Assembly (NCBI GenBank): GCA_002433335.1
Contig: DJHY01000089.1
Coordinates: 1,238-33,070 of the forward strand
DNA: 31,833 nt
Reading direction: 5' to 3'
Source: Rhodospirillaceae bacterium UBA6608
GTDB lineage: Bacteria > Pseudomonadota > Alphaproteobacteria > Rhodospirillales_A > Casp-alpha2
In this document: piece after piece, positions 22,649 through 31,297 of the stretch
Layout of the letters: each line of letters starts with the position of its first letter
How positions within the stretch are numbered: position 1 is the stretch's first letter
Notes under the pieces: model-generated
What the model was told of the DNA's origin: nothing
The model's database searches: none
The model's input: only the letters and a program-made list of their open reading frames with translations
Translations under genes and position numbers: made by a program

Positions 22649-23914
22649 TTGGATCATTTCACCTATCAAAACGGCCAGTTGGCCGCCGAGGACGTCAGCC
22701 TCGCCGAATTGGCGGAACAGGTCGGCACGCCGTTTTACTGCTATTCGCGGGCGACGCTGGAACGGCACTTCAAGGTCTTTGACGAGGCCCTTGCCGGGTT
22801 GGACCACACCATCTGTTACGCGGTAAAGGCCAATGGCAACCTGGCGGTGGTCAAGACCCTGGCCCGATTGGGCGCCGGGGCCGACGTGGTCTCGGGCGGC
22901 GAGTTGACGCGCGCCCTGACGGCGGGCGTGCCGGCGGAAAAGATCGTGTTTTCCGGCGTCGGCAAAACCCGCGAGGAAATGGCCCAGGCCCTGGACGCGG
23001 GTATTTATCAGCTCAACGTCGAGTCCGAACCGGAATTGGTCGCCCTGTCCGAGGTCGCGGCGTCGAAGGGCATGACCGCCCATGTGGCGATCCGCATCAA
23101 CCCGGACGTCGACGCCAAGACGCATGCCAAGATCACCACCGGTCGGGCCGAGAACAAGTTCGGCATCGATTGGGACCGCGCGCCCGACATTTATGCCAAG
23201 GCGCGGGACCTGCCGGGGGTCGAGGCCCAAGGCATCGCCGTTCACATCGGATCGCAGTTGACCGATCTGGAACCGTATCGCCGCGCCTATGAGCGCCTGC
23301 GCGACGTGGCATTGGACCTGCGTAGTCGGGGACACGACATTCGCCGCCTCGACCTGGGCGGCGGTCTGGGCATTCCCTATGACGACGAACAGGCCCCGCC
23401 GCCTGCCGACTATGGCGCGGTGGTCAAGGAAATCGTCGGGCCGCTGGGCTGTCACATCACGGTCGAGCCGGGCCGCCTGATTGCCGGGAACGCCGGCGTG
23501 CTGGTGACCCGCGTTTTGTTCGCCAAGGATGGATCGACCCGGCGCTTCGTGATCGTCGACGCCGCCATGAACGATCTGATCCGCCCGGCCCTGTACGATG
23601 CCTATCACGCGATCGTTCCGGTGGCCGAGCCGTCTCAGGATAGTGAACGCCACACCGTCGATGTGGTTGGACCGATCTGCGAAACCGGTGATACATTTGC
23701 GGTGCAACGCCATCTTCCCGCCGTAAAGCCGGGGGATCTTTTGGCGATCAGGTCCGCGGGGGCCTATGGGGCCGTGATGGCTTCGACCTATAACGGTCGT
23801 CCCCTGGTGCCCGAGGTTCTGGTTTCCGGCGGCGACCATGCGGTGGTGCGCCGCCGTGTCGAGGCCGAGGAAATCATGGCCTATGACGCGGTTCCGGACT
23901 GGCTGGAGAGCTGA
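22649..23914 (+). CDS. lysA: Diaminopimelate decarboxylase
   Basis: The last step of lysine synthesis: PLP-dependent decarboxylation of meso-diaminopimelate. It has 421 aa. The N-terminal alanine-racemase-like barrel carries the Schiff-base lysine K60 in ICYAVKANGN, VSGGELTRAL, the substrate block KFGID and the PLP phosphate-binding GGGLGIPY (237-244). EPGRLIAGNAG follows, and the beta-domain has active-site C344 in GPICETGDTF. The start is TTG at 22649; the family sequence begins only a few residues later (FTYQNGQLAAED), and no ATG in frame fits. It is 48 bp after lptM and 100 bp before the TIGR02302 gene. Confidence 0.96.
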   Translation: MDHFTYQNGQLAAEDVSLAELAEQVGTPFYCYSRATLERHFKVFDEALAGLDHTICYAVKANGNLAVVKTLARLGAGADVVSGGELTRALTAGVPAEKIVFSGVGKTREEMAQALDAGIYQLNVESEPELVALSEVAASKGMTAHVAIRINPDVDAKTHAKITTGRAENKFGIDWDRAPDIYAKARDLPGVEAQGIAVHIGSQLTDLEPYRRAYERLRDVALDLRSRGHDIRRLDLGGGLGIPYDDEQAPPPADYGAVVKEIVGPLGCHITVEPGRLIAGNAGVLVTRVLFAKDGSTRRFVIVDAAMNDLIRPALYDAYHAIVPVAEPSQDSERHTVDVVGPICETGDTFAVQRHLPAVKPGDLLAIRSAGAYGAVMASTYNGRPLVPEVLVSGGDHAVVRRRVEAEEIMAYDAVPDWLES

Positions 23915-23966
23915 CACGGCATATCCAGCGGCGGAAAAATGGGTTGCGGGGTATCGCGGGCGGCCC

Positions 23967-23983
23967 CACCTGAATAACAGGTG
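23967..23983. promoter_or_regulatory. Dyad upstream of the TIGR02302 gene
   Basis: CACCTG (23967-23972) and CAGGTG (23978-23983) with an AATAA spacer, 31 bp ahead of the start codon. It could be an operator or a short leader hairpin in the lysA-TIGR02302 intergenic region. Confidence 0.35.
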
Positions 23984-24014
23984 AATTCGCCCGGGGGAGA
24001 AAGGAGCCCGCCGC

Positions 24015-26762
24015 ATGCTGGATGCTCCGCCGTCGGCCGCCGCCCAGATGGACAAAGCTGGGTCGGACAAGGGCCGATCGGACATCGGAATGGGTTTGCG
24101 TTACCGCCTGCTGTTACCGCTGGCGCGGGCGGTGCTGTTCATCGAAAAATTCTGGCCGTCGTTGGCCCCCGTGGTTGGGGTCGTGTTGCTGTTTATGGCC
24201 GTGGCCTTGCTCGACCTGTTGCCGCATCTGCCGCAATGGCTGCACGGTGTGGCTTTGGCGGCATTCGCCGGGGCCTTGGCCTTGACCCTGCGCCGGGCCT
24301 GGGAAAACCGCCCGCAGGTCAGCCGCGCCGCTGCCCGTCACCGTCTGGAACAGGATAGCGGGCTCGAGCATCGCCCCCTGGAAGCCCTGGACGATCAATT
24401 GCTGGTCGGGATCGACGACCGCTTGGCGCGGCGCATGTGGCGTCGCCACCGCGAACGCATGGCCGCCCGGATTGCAGCTTTGCGCCTGGGCGTGCCGTCG
24501 CCCGGCGTCGCCCGCAACGATCCCAAGGCCTTGCGCGCCCCGTTGCTGGTGGTCCTGGCCCTGGGCGTCGCCGCCGGATGGGGAGATATGAGCGACCGCC
24601 TGTTGCGGGCGGTGACGCCCTTGAGCGCCGTCGGCGCCGGTCAGGAAATCCGCATTTCCATCTGGATCACCCCGCCCGCCTATACCCGCCAGGCCCCGGT
24701 GTTTTTGGAACTGGGCGGGCCGCACAAGCCCGCAGCCGAGGACAAAACGCATGTGGAGGCCCCGGCGACCGTTACCGTTCCGCAAGGCAGCACCCTGCTG
24801 GCCCAGGTCGCGGGCGTTGGTGATCTGCCCGACCTGATCCTGGGCGGGGTCGAGACGCCGTTTTCGGCCATCGGCAAAGGCAAGGACGCGGGCAGCTACC
24901 GGGCGGAAACCTTGTTGGATGCGCCGGGTGAACAAAATTTGGCGGTGTCCGTCGGCGGGCGCGGTTTGGCCAAATGGCCGTTGGTCGTCGCCGCCGATGC
25001 GCCGCCGTCGGCGGAATTCGTTTCCAAGCCGTCGCGGACCGGTCGGGCGTCCGTGAAGACGGAGTTCGAAGCCAAGGACGATTTCGGCCTGAATTCCATC
25101 GAACTGACGATCCGCCACCCCAAGGGGCGGGCGGTGCCGGGCGGCGAGGATGTGGTGCGTCTGCCGTTGCCGCTGGCCGAACCGGGCACGGTTTTGACGC
25201 AGGGCGTCGGGGTGCATGATCTGAGCGCTCATCCCTGGGCGGGGCTGGAGGTCGTCGGCCGGATCGAGGCCACGGACGGCCGGGGTCAGGTCGGGACCAG
25301 CGAAGATCTGAAATTCCTGTTGCCGCAGCGGACCTTCAACCATCCGGTTGCGCGCGCTTTGGTCGAACAGCGGCGTCTGTTGTCCGATGCCTCGCCCGAC
25401 GTGATCGCCGGGGTCGTCGAGGTTCTGAACGACCTTGTCCACAAGCCGGACCATTTCTTCAACGACACGGTGGTGTTCCTGGGCATCAACATCGCCGGGG
25501 CGCGGCTGCTGCACAGCGGCGGAAAGGATTCCGAAGTCGCCAGCGTGCAAAAGCTGCTGTGGGACACGGCCCTGCGGATCGAGGACGGCGATTTCGCCGT
25601 GGCCGAGCGCGAATTGATGGACCTGCAGGACAAGGTCATGAAGGCGATGCGCGAGGGCGCGGATTCCGAAGAGGTCCAGCGCCTGATGGATCAGTTGCGC
25701 GAAGCCCTGGACGACTACATGAAGGCCCTGGCCGAACAGTTGGCGCGCCAGGACCTGAAGAACCTTCCGGCGCTCGACCCGAATATGAAGAGCCTGGATA
25801 GCCGCGACCTGCAGGACCTGTTGGATCAGGCCCGCGAACTGGCCCGCAACGGGGCCATGGACGCGGCCCGCAAGATGCTGTCGCAATTGCAGAAGGCGCT
25901 GGAACAGATCCGTCGCGGCATGGCCATGGAACCGCAACAGCAACAGCAAATGTCCGAAGCCAACCGGCTGATGGAAGGCCTGAAGGAACTGACCCAGCGA
26001 CAACAACAGTTGATGGACGATACCTTCCAGCGCGCTCAGCAGGACCGCATGAACCGCTCGGGCCGCCAAGGGCCGGAGGGTGCCATGCCGCTCGATCGCG
26101 GTTCTCGCGAGGGCGATATGCGCAGCGGCCAAGGGTCGCGCGATCAGGGCCGGCCCGGCGGCCGGCAAGGCCAACAGGGACAGCAGGGTGAGGGCATGCA
26201 GGGCGAGGGTGAGCGTCAGTCCCGCCCGAACGCCGATCCGCGCCCAGGTCAATTGGGGCGCGGCGGCGACCCCAATGCCCAGGCCCGCGCCCAGCAGGAA
26301 GCCCTGCGCCGCGCCTTGGGCGAACTGATGCTGCAAATGGACGAGATGCTGGGCAACATTCCCGAAGGAATGGGCAAGGCCGAGCGGGCCATGCGCGAAG
26401 CCTCGCGGGCCTTAAGCGAAGGGCGTCCGGGTTTGGCCGTTCCCAAGCAATCCGAAGCCCTGGATCATTTGCAGGAATCGCAGAACCAAGCCCAACAACA
26501 GATGGCCCAACAATTGGGCCCGCAAATGGGCCTGCGTCCCGGCCCGATGGGCCGTGGCCGCCCCGACCGGGGACAGGACCCGTTCGGGCGCGGTGAGGGC
26601 GGGGCCTTTGGTGGATCGGCGGACGGCGAAACCGACCTGCCGACCCGGGGCGAGATGCAACGCGCCCGGGAGATCCTGGAAGAATTGCGCAAGCGTTCCG
26701 GCGAGCGGCAGCGCCCGCCGTTGGAGCGGGACTACATCGAGCGGCTGCTCAAGCAGTTCTGA
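24015..26762 (+). CDS. TIGR02302/DUF4175 family large membrane protein
   Basis: A 915-aa protein of unknown function, conserved downstream of lysA in alphaproteobacteria. Two or three N-terminal membrane helices lie in about residues 30-95 (LLPLARAVLFIEKFWPSLAP, VVLLFMAVALLDLLP) and one near 175-190 (LLVVLALGVAAGWG). An extracytoplasmic beta-rich region follows (about 200-440; ISIWITPPAYTRQAPVFLEL). The C-terminal half is a long alpha-helical, Gln-rich segment (about 470-680), then a Gly/Gln/Arg low-complexity stretch with many short QGQ-type repeats (about 690-760), and a final helix RDYIERLLKQF. AAAGGAGCCCGCCGC before ATG 24015 is a good ribosome site. The Gln/Arg-rich tail suggests scaffolding; no catalytic motif is seen. 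Confidence 0.85.
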   Translation: MLDAPPSAAAQMDKAGSDKGRSDIGMGLRYRLLLPLARAVLFIEKFWPSLAPVVGVVLLFMAVALLDLLPHLPQWLHGVALAAFAGALALTLRRAWENRPQVSRAAARHRLEQDSGLEHRPLEALDDQLLVGIDDRLARRMWRRHRERMAARIAALRLGVPSPGVARNDPKALRAPLLVVLALGVAAGWGDMSDRLLRAVTPLSAVGAGQEIRISIWITPPAYTRQAPVFLELGGPHKPAAEDKTHVEAPATVTVPQGSTLLAQVAGVGDLPDLILGGVETPFSAIGKGKDAGSYRAETLLDAPGEQNLAVSVGGRGLAKWPLVVAADAPPSAEFVSKPSRTGRASVKTEFEAKDDFGLNSIELTIRHPKGRAVPGGEDVVRLPLPLAEPGTVLTQGVGVHDLSAHPWAGLEVVGRIEATDGRGQVGTSEDLKFLLPQRTFNHPVARALVEQRRLLSDASPDVIAGVVEVLNDLVHKPDHFFNDTVVFLGINIAGARLLHSGGKDSEVASVQKLLWDTALRIEDGDFAVAERELMDLQDKVMKAMREGADSEEVQRLMDQLREALDDYMKALAEQLARQDLKNLPALDPNMKSLDSRDLQDLLDQARELARNGAMDAARKMLSQLQKALEQIRRGMAMEPQQQQQMSEANRLMEGLKELTQRQQQLMDDTFQRAQQDRMNRSGRQGPEGAMPLDRGSREGDMRSGQGSRDQGRPGGRQGQQGQQGEGMQGEGERQSRPNADPRPGQLGRGGDPNAQARAQQEALRRALGELMLQMDEMLGNIPEGMGKAERAMREASRALSEGRPGLAVPKQSEALDHLQESQNQAQQQMAQQLGPQMGLRPGPMGRGRPDRGQDPFGRGEGGAFGGSADGETDLPTRGEMQRAREILEELRKRSGERQRPPLERDYIERLLKQF

Positions 26763-26784
26763 TTAATCGGCTATCGCGAGACTG

Positions 26785-27873
26785 TTAGTGACCGACGGAA
26801 TGGGCCGGGGCGGCAGGGGCTGCGCCATGGCCGCCACCGGCGTCTCCGGATTCCTGCGGATCGATGAACACGACCGTCATACGGCGCCGTAGGGGCGACG
26901 GCTCGACGATACGGATCTTGAAGGACATCTTTTCGCCCTTGCGCAGCTCGCTTTTCAGCGGCGGCGCATCGGCATGTTGAATTTCATGACCTTCGGCATC
27001 GAACAGGATCGCGCGCAGCATCGGCACCGGCCGCGGCTGGTCGTCGACGTTTTCGATCTGCCCGCGCACCACCAGGACTTCCAGGCCCTGATCCGTTTCC
27101 TGGATCGGGTCGACGCGCTGAATCTGCAGGCCCTCGCCGATCTGATGGAAGCCGAACATGTCGAACACGCCCTCAAGGGCTGGGATCTTGGCGACCACCT
27201 GGTCCTTGAAGAAGAACGTTCCCGCGACCAAACCGCCGATCAGCAGCACGAAGAAGATCACGATGATCTTCAGGATCGGGCTTTTCCGCGGCAGGTCGTC
27301 GTACGGTTCCTGTTCGTCGGCGGAGAACACATCCGGGATGTAATCCGGGTCTTCCATTTGATCCGGGGAATCGATGGCGTCCAGGTCGTCGTGTTCGTCG
27401 TCGTTGTTGATCAAGGATTCGAACGGCGGAATGTCGTCGTCGTCGTCCTCGAACATGGAATCGATATCGTCCGGCAGCACGCCCATGTCTTCCGGCTCGT
27501 CCATATCCATCGACATCTCGGGCTCGGGAATGGGATCCGGTTCGTCCGCCGGTTCGGGCGGCGGCGGCGCGGGCATGGGGGCTGGCTCAGGCGCCGGAGG
27601 CGGGGCCATCTGCGGGGCCGGTTGGGCATAGGCCCCCTGCGGCTGCGCGTACATCTGCTGCTGCATCGGGGGCTGTTGCATGTATTGCGGGGGATAGGCC
27701 TGCGGCGCCGGGCGCGCAGGGGCCATCGGCCGGGGAGCCGGATCCGGCAAGGCATCGCGCGGGTCGGCAAACCACACGTGGCTGCAGTTCGAGCAGCTCA
27801 CATTGCGACCGGGACCAAGCTGCGCAGGTTGCAGTTGGTAGCGCGTACGGCAATTCGGACAGGTAATCAGCAT
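26785..27873 (-). CDS. Zinc-ribbon (MJ0042-type) and DUF3426 membrane protein
   Basis: A 362-aa protein with an N-terminal zinc ribbon (MLITCPNCRTRYQLQP, then NVSCSNCSHVWFADP; two CxxC pairs). A long Pro/Gln/Met-rich linker (about 50-130) is followed by a very acidic stretch (SMDMDEPEDMGVLPDDID, EDDDDDIPPFES), one membrane helix (about 222-244, LKIIVIFFVLLIGGLVAGTFFF) and a C-terminal DUF3426-like domain of about 105 residues with VVRGQIENVDDQPRPVPML. The tail is Ala/His-rich. This topology, a cytoplasmic ribbon plus a periplasmic domain, is typical for the family next to ftsEX in alphaproteobacteria. The start is ATG 27873, where the ribbon begins; an in-frame extension upstream is rejected. 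The role is unknown, possibly linked to FtsEX. Confidence 0.86.
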   Translation of the reverse strand: MLITCPNCRTRYQLQPAQLGPGRNVSCSNCSHVWFADPRDALPDPAPRPMAPARPAPQAYPPQYMQQPPMQQQMYAQPQGAYAQPAPQMAPPPAPEPAPMPAPPPPEPADEPDPIPEPEMSMDMDEPEDMGVLPDDIDSMFEDDDDDIPPFESLINNDDEHDDLDAIDSPDQMEDPDYIPDVFSADEQEPYDDLPRKSPILKIIVIFFVLLIGGLVAGTFFFKDQVVAKIPALEGVFDMFGFHQIGEGLQIQRVDPIQETDQGLEVLVVRGQIENVDDQPRPVPMLRAILFDAEGHEIQHADAPPLKSELRKGEKMSFKIRIVEPSPLRRRMTVVFIDPQESGDAGGGHGAAPAAPAHSVGH

Positions 27874-28063
27874 ATTAACCCCGATTCCACCCTTGGACTT
27901 TATATGCGTCGGTCCATAGGAAAGCAAGCCAAGCAAACCCAAGGACTTCCGCCGCGTCCCTGGACCTTCGTCCAACCCCATGGCATTGTTCCCGAAAGGG
28001 AATACCCGGTCATCCGTGAATTTTTCCCTAACTTTCCGAGAGCCCGCCCAAGGTGCCATCAAG

Positions 28064-28834
28064 GTGAAAGACAGCGACCAGCAGAGTATCGTCCGTTTCG
28101 AGAACGTCGGACTGCGTTACGGCCTGGGCCCCGAGGTGCTGCAAGACATCACCTTTGAGCTAGAGCCGGCGTCGTTTCGCTTTCTCTTGGGCGAAAGCGG
28201 CGCGGGCAAATCCTCGTTGTTGAAATTGCTCTATATGGCCCTGCGTCCGACGCGGGGGCAGATTTCCCTGTTCGGGCGGAACGTCGCCGCGACCTCGCGC
28301 AACGACCTGCCGCGTCTGCGCCGCCGGGTCGGCGTGGTCTTTCAGGAATTCCGCCTGCTCGATCATTTGTCGGCGTTCGACAACGTGGCCCTGCCGATGC
28401 GGGTCGCCGGGGCGCGCGAGGCCGATATCCGCCGCCATGTCGAAGAACTGCTGTCTTGGGTGGGGCTGAAGGATCATCTGAATTCCCGCCCGACGACCCT
28501 GTCCGGCGGCCAACAACAACGCATCGCCATCGCCCGCGCCGTGATCACCCGGCCCAAACTGCTGCTGGCCGATGAGCCGACCGGCAACGTCGACGATAAA
28601 ATGGGCCTGCGCCTGATGCATCTGTTCGAGGAATTGAACAAGCTGGGCACGACCGTGATCGTCGCGACCCACAACCTGGGAATCGTCCGTCAGATGGCGC
28701 ATCCGGTGATGCGTTTGGAAAACGGCCGGTTGAACACGGACGAGGCGGCGATCATTTCAGATCTGCGCCTGGACGATCCGGGCATCAGCGCCGGAAAGCG
28801 GCCGTCCGGCCCCGGCTTCACCCGTATTCATTGA
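28064..28834 (+). CDS. ftsE: Cell-division ABC ATPase FtsE
   Basis: The cytoplasmic ATPase of FtsEX, which activates periplasmic peptidoglycan hydrolases at the septum. Counting from GTG 28064 (256 aa), it shows Walker A GESGAGKS (43-50), Q-loop [10 protein letters not shown] (Q94), signature [14 protein letters not shown] (146-159), Walker [13 protein letters not shown] (167-178) and H-loop VATHNLG. The frame stays open to ATG 27980, but that upstream part matches nothing and holds the promoter region of the divergent gene. AAGGTG at 28051 is at suitable spacing for GTG. The last 25 residues go beyond usual FtsE. The 190-bp gap on its left contains a TTCCC/GGGAA hairpin at 27989-28002. Confidence 0.92.
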   Translation: MKDSDQQSIVRFENVGLRYGLGPEVLQDITFELEPASFRFLLGESGAGKSSLLKLLYMALRPTRGQISLFGRNVAATSRNDLPRLRRRVGVVFQEFRLLDHLSAFDNVALPMRVAGAREADIRRHVEELLSWVGLKDHLNSRPTTLSGGQQQRIAIARAVITRPKLLLADEPTGNVDDKMGLRLMHLFEELNKLGTTVIVATHNLGIVRQMAHPVMRLENGRLNTDEAAIISDLRLDDPGISAGKRPSGPGFTRIH

Positions 28835-28852
28835 CGGCATGCGATCGTGTTG

Positions 28853-29734
28853 ATGTTCCGCCGCCGCTCCGACCTTCCGATGAACGAGGACACCCTTGCC
28901 CGGTTTTTGCCGTGGCTGATCGCGTTCATGGTCTTTCTGTCGGCCCTGGCCCTGGCCGGGATGCTGGTCCTGCACGACGCCGTGCAGCGTTGGGACACGG
29001 GCCTGAAGGCGACGATTACGGTCCAGGTGCCGCCCGGCGCCGACGCGCGCGAGGACGATCTGCGCCTGGAGCAGGTGTTGTCGGTTCTGGCCGCCAAGCC
29101 GGGCGTCGAGCGGTACGAGACCATGTCGCGGGAAAGCCTGTTCGCCCTGTTGAAGCCCTGGATCGGCGAAGCCGGTCAGGCGCAGGACCTGCCGATCCCG
29201 ATGCTGATCGACGTCACGGTCGACCGGGATACGGTCGTCGATATCGATCTGCTGGCCAAGGAACTGCAGGCCCGCGTGCCGGGGGTGTCGGTCGATGACC
29301 ACCGGGTCTGGCTGTCGCAACTGGTCCGTCTGGTTACGGTGATTCAGGTTCTGGCCTGGTGCGTGTTGGGCCTGATTGCGTTGGCGACCATGGGGACAGT
29401 GGTGTTCACCACCCGCACGGGCTTGGCTATTCACCGCGAGGCGATCGAGGTTCTGCACCTGATCGGGGCGCAGGATGCCTATATCGCCCGGCAGTTCGCG
29501 GCCCGCGCCCTGGCGCTGGGACTGAAGGGCGGGTTTCTGGGGTTGGCTCTGGCCGCCCCGACCCTGGCCGGGATCGGTTATCTGGCGTCCGAAACCGGGG
29601 CGACCATGATCCCGAAGCCCGATTTCGGGTTCTTCCAGGTCGTGGGCTTCGTGCTGTTGCCGGTCGCGGTCGCTTTTCTGGCCATGATCACCGCGCGGGC
29701 CACGGTAATGCGCAACCTGAAGCGGATGACCTGA
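28853..29734 (+). CDS. ftsX: Cell-division ABC permease FtsX
   Basis: The membrane partner of FtsE. About 293 aa with four helices: one near the N-terminus (LPWLIAFMVFLSALALAGML), a periplasmic loop of about 130 residues that would contact hydrolases or their adaptors (including VTVDRDTVVDIDLLAKELQA), then three C-terminal helices (LVTVIQVLAWCVLGLIALAT, AARALALGLKGGFLGLALAA, VVGFVLLPVAVAFLAMIT). LAIHREAIEVLHLIGAQDAY is the FtsX-type motif that docks on FtsE. The start is ambiguous: GTG 28847, TTG 28850 and ATG 28853 are consecutive; ATG is taken. It is 18 bp after ftsE and overlaps the next gene by a shared base. Confidence 0.93.
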   Translation: MFRRRSDLPMNEDTLARFLPWLIAFMVFLSALALAGMLVLHDAVQRWDTGLKATITVQVPPGADAREDDLRLEQVLSVLAAKPGVERYETMSRESLFALLKPWIGEAGQAQDLPIPMLIDVTVDRDTVVDIDLLAKELQARVPGVSVDDHRVWLSQLVRLVTVIQVLAWCVLGLIALATMGTVVFTTRTGLAIHREAIEVLHLIGAQDAYIARQFAARALALGLKGGFLGLALAAPTLAGIGYLASETGATMIPKPDFGFFQVVGFVLLPVAVAFLAMITARATVMRNLKRMT

Positions 29735-30369
29735 TGAGCAAGCGTCCACGCCGTAAAGCCGCCGTAGGGGCGGGCCGGGTTCTGGTCATGGCGGTGGTCG
29801 TGCTGGCGATCTGGGGTGTCGGGCTGTTCCGTTTCGCTGATACCATTCCAATGGCCGTGGCCGACCCCGAAACCCATACCGACGCCATCGTGGTTCTGAC
29901 CGGCGGTAGTGGCCGATTGGACGAAGGGTTGGACCTGTTGTCGCGGAATTTCGCCAAGCGCTTGTTCGTGTCGGGGGTGTATCACGGTGTGGACGTGGAA
30001 CGCCTGGTGCAGATTTCCAAGCGCGAGCCCGAGGGCCTGGAGCCGCGCATCGGCATCGGCGACGCCATCAACACCGTCGGCAATGCCGCGGAAACGCAGG
30101 TTTGGATGAAAAAGCACGGCTATTCGTCATTGCGGCTGGTGACCGGGGCCTATCACATGCCGCGTTCCCTGGCCGAGTTCCATTTCTTCATGCCCCATGT
30201 GACGATCATTCCCAATCCGGTGTTTCCCGAACATGTGAAGCAAAAGGACTGGTGGGCCTGGCCGGGGACGGCCAGCCTGATCGTTTCCGAATACAACAAA
30301 TGGCTGTTCGCCCGCGGGCGGCACTGGATAACGCAGTTGTTCGCGCCGATGGCCGGTGACGCGTCATGA
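29734..30369 (+). CDS. YdcF/DUF218 family membrane-anchored protein
   Basis: A 211-aa protein with an N-terminal membrane helix (residues about 13-33, AGRVLVMAVVVLAIWGVGLF) and an extracytoplasmic DUF218 domain. The family pattern is visible as TDAIVVLTGGSGRLDEGLDL, RLFVSGVYHG, NTVGNAAETQVWM and LRLVTGAYHMPRSLAEFHFF. DUF218 proteins bind nucleotide-like or S-adenosyl ligands, and some affect peptidoglycan precursor handling (ElyC, SanA); the exact function is unknown. The start ATG 29734 shares the last base of the ftsX stop (TGATG), and the stop overlaps plsC, implying translational coupling within a ftsE-ftsX-ydcF-plsC operon. Confidence 0.88.
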   Translation: MSKRPRRKAAVGAGRVLVMAVVVLAIWGVGLFRFADTIPMAVADPETHTDAIVVLTGGSGRLDEGLDLLSRNFAKRLFVSGVYHGVDVERLVQISKREPEGLEPRIGIGDAINTVGNAAETQVWMKKHGYSSLRLVTGAYHMPRSLAEFHFFMPHVTIIPNPVFPEHVKQKDWWAWPGTASLIVSEYNKWLFARGRHWITQLFAPMAGDAS

Positions 30370-31127
30370 TGGTCTTTCGGTCCATGCTGTTCGGGGCGCT
30401 GTTCTTTCCCTGGAGCGTCCTATGTTCCCTGGTGGTGCCGGTGTCGTTGGTCTTTCCGCGCGGTTTCATGCAGAGCATCGTCAAGGTCTGGGGCATCGGC
30501 GTGCGGTTTCTGCTGCGTTGGGCGGTCGGCTTGCGTTGGCGGGTCGAAGGGCTTGAGAATATTCCCCCGGGCCCCTGCGTCTTGGCGGCCAAGCACCAGA
30601 GCGCCTGGGACACCATGGTGTTTCATGTCCTGCTGCCGGACCCGGTCTATGTCGTAAAAAAGGAACTGACCCGCATCCCGTTCTGGGGCTGGGGCTTTTA
30701 CAAAGCCGGCTGTGTCGTGGTCGACCGCAAGGCCGGGGCCAAGGCCCTGAAGCATCTGGTGCAGGGGGTGCAGGCGGCGCTGGCCCGCGGCAGTCAGGTC
30801 GTGATCTTCCCCGAAGGAACGCGGACCCATCCGGATCAATCCGTGGATTATCATCCGGGGATCGCCGCGATCTATCGCGACGCCAATGTGACGGTGGTCC
30901 CCGTGGCCTTGGATTCAGGTTTGTTTTGGGGCCGGATGGCGCCGATCAAGTATCCGGGCGAGATCACCATCAAGTTTCTGGAACCCATCCCGCCGGGCAT
31001 GGACCGCCGCGCCTTCATGACGTTGCTGCAGGATCGGGTCGAGGGCGAAAGCGCCAAACTGATGGCCGACAAGCGTGCCCGTTATCCCTACCTGCCCACG
31101 CCGCAACCTTCTGTGGATAACGGGTAA
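30366..31127 (+). CDS. plsC: 1-acylglycerol-3-phosphate acyltransferase-like (PlsC)
   Basis: A 253-aa membrane acyltransferase that adds a second acyl chain to lysophosphatidate, or to a related lysophospholipid. The catalytic HX4D is H77-D82 (AAKHQSAWDTMVF). The glycerophosphate-binding EGTR is 150-153 (VIFPEGTRTHPDQS). The third block is VPVALDSGLFWGR. The N-terminal hydrophobic helix (about 8-32) anchors it. Overlap with the YdcF-like gene (ATGA) shows it is the last gene of the ftsEX operon. A TGTGGATAA element lies inside its final codons. It could alternatively be an ornithine-lipid acyltransferase (OlsA-like), which sequence alone does not separate. Confidence 0.9.
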   Translation: MMVFRSMLFGALFFPWSVLCSLVVPVSLVFPRGFMQSIVKVWGIGVRFLLRWAVGLRWRVEGLENIPPGPCVLAAKHQSAWDTMVFHVLLPDPVYVVKKELTRIPFWGWGFYKAGCVVVDRKAGAKALKHLVQGVQAALARGSQVVIFPEGTRTHPDQSVDYHPGIAAIYRDANVTVVPVALDSGLFWGRMAPIKYPGEITIKFLEPIPPGMDRRAFMTLLQDRVEGESAKLMADKRARYPYLPTPQPSVDNG

Positions 31128-31204
31128 AACTCACCCGACAGCCGGATTTCCGCGCTTCTTCCTGTGGGTCGAACAGGGGGTGAAATGTTGAATAACGGGG
31201 AAAC
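31112..31204. promoter_or_regulatory. DnaA-box-like element and its echo upstream of nrdJ
   Basis: TGTGGATAA at 31112-31120, on the reverse strand the consensus DnaA box TTATCCACA, overlaps the end of plsC. A related stretch at 31186-31204 repeats the core ATAACGGG and the trailing AAAC, with TTGAATAAC as a weaker DnaA-like site. They are 74 bp apart and 94-186 bp upstream of the nrdJ start. Confidence 0.45.
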
Positions 31205-31262
31205 ATATCAAGAACAAATAATTTGCCTCCCGCGCGCGTAGGGCCTACATTTCCCTAAATTC

Positions 31263-31282
31263 CCAAGCATTACCAAGCATTG
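31263..31282 (+). repeat. Tandem decamer upstream of nrdJ
   Basis: CCAAGCATT occurs at 31263-31271 and again at 31273-31281, an exact 10-bp period, 16 bp before the GTG start. One helical turn between copies suits cooperative protein binding. A GTAGG/CCTAC dyad also lies near 31239-31249. The rest of the 170-bp gap holds no gene. Confidence 0.45.
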
Positions 31283-31297
31283 AAGGATCAAGGGCCC

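Noticed and set aside
22508..24085. A 525-codon minus-strand open frame opposite lysA
   Set aside because: Antisense to a complete lysA with all catalytic residues; no family resemblance.
25920..26260. Gln/Gly-rich repeats as a tandem-repeat DNA element
   Set aside because: The periodicity is irregular and codon-phased inside the TIGR02302 protein; it is low-complexity protein sequence, not a DNA repeat array.
24114..26336. A 740-codon minus-strand open frame opposite the TIGR02302 gene
   Set aside because: The length comes from the Gln/Gly-rich sequence of the true gene; His/Leu/Gln composition is typical of a shadow frame.
27370..27480. GTC/CGT trinucleotide runs near 27380-27450 as a microsatellite
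   Set aside because: They encode the Asp/Glu-rich stretch of the zinc-ribbon protein and vary in codon choice, so coding constraint explains them.
27980..28063. Longer FtsE start at 27980
   Set aside because: The added 28 residues match nothing in FtsE and would cover the promoter region; GTG 28064 agrees with family length.
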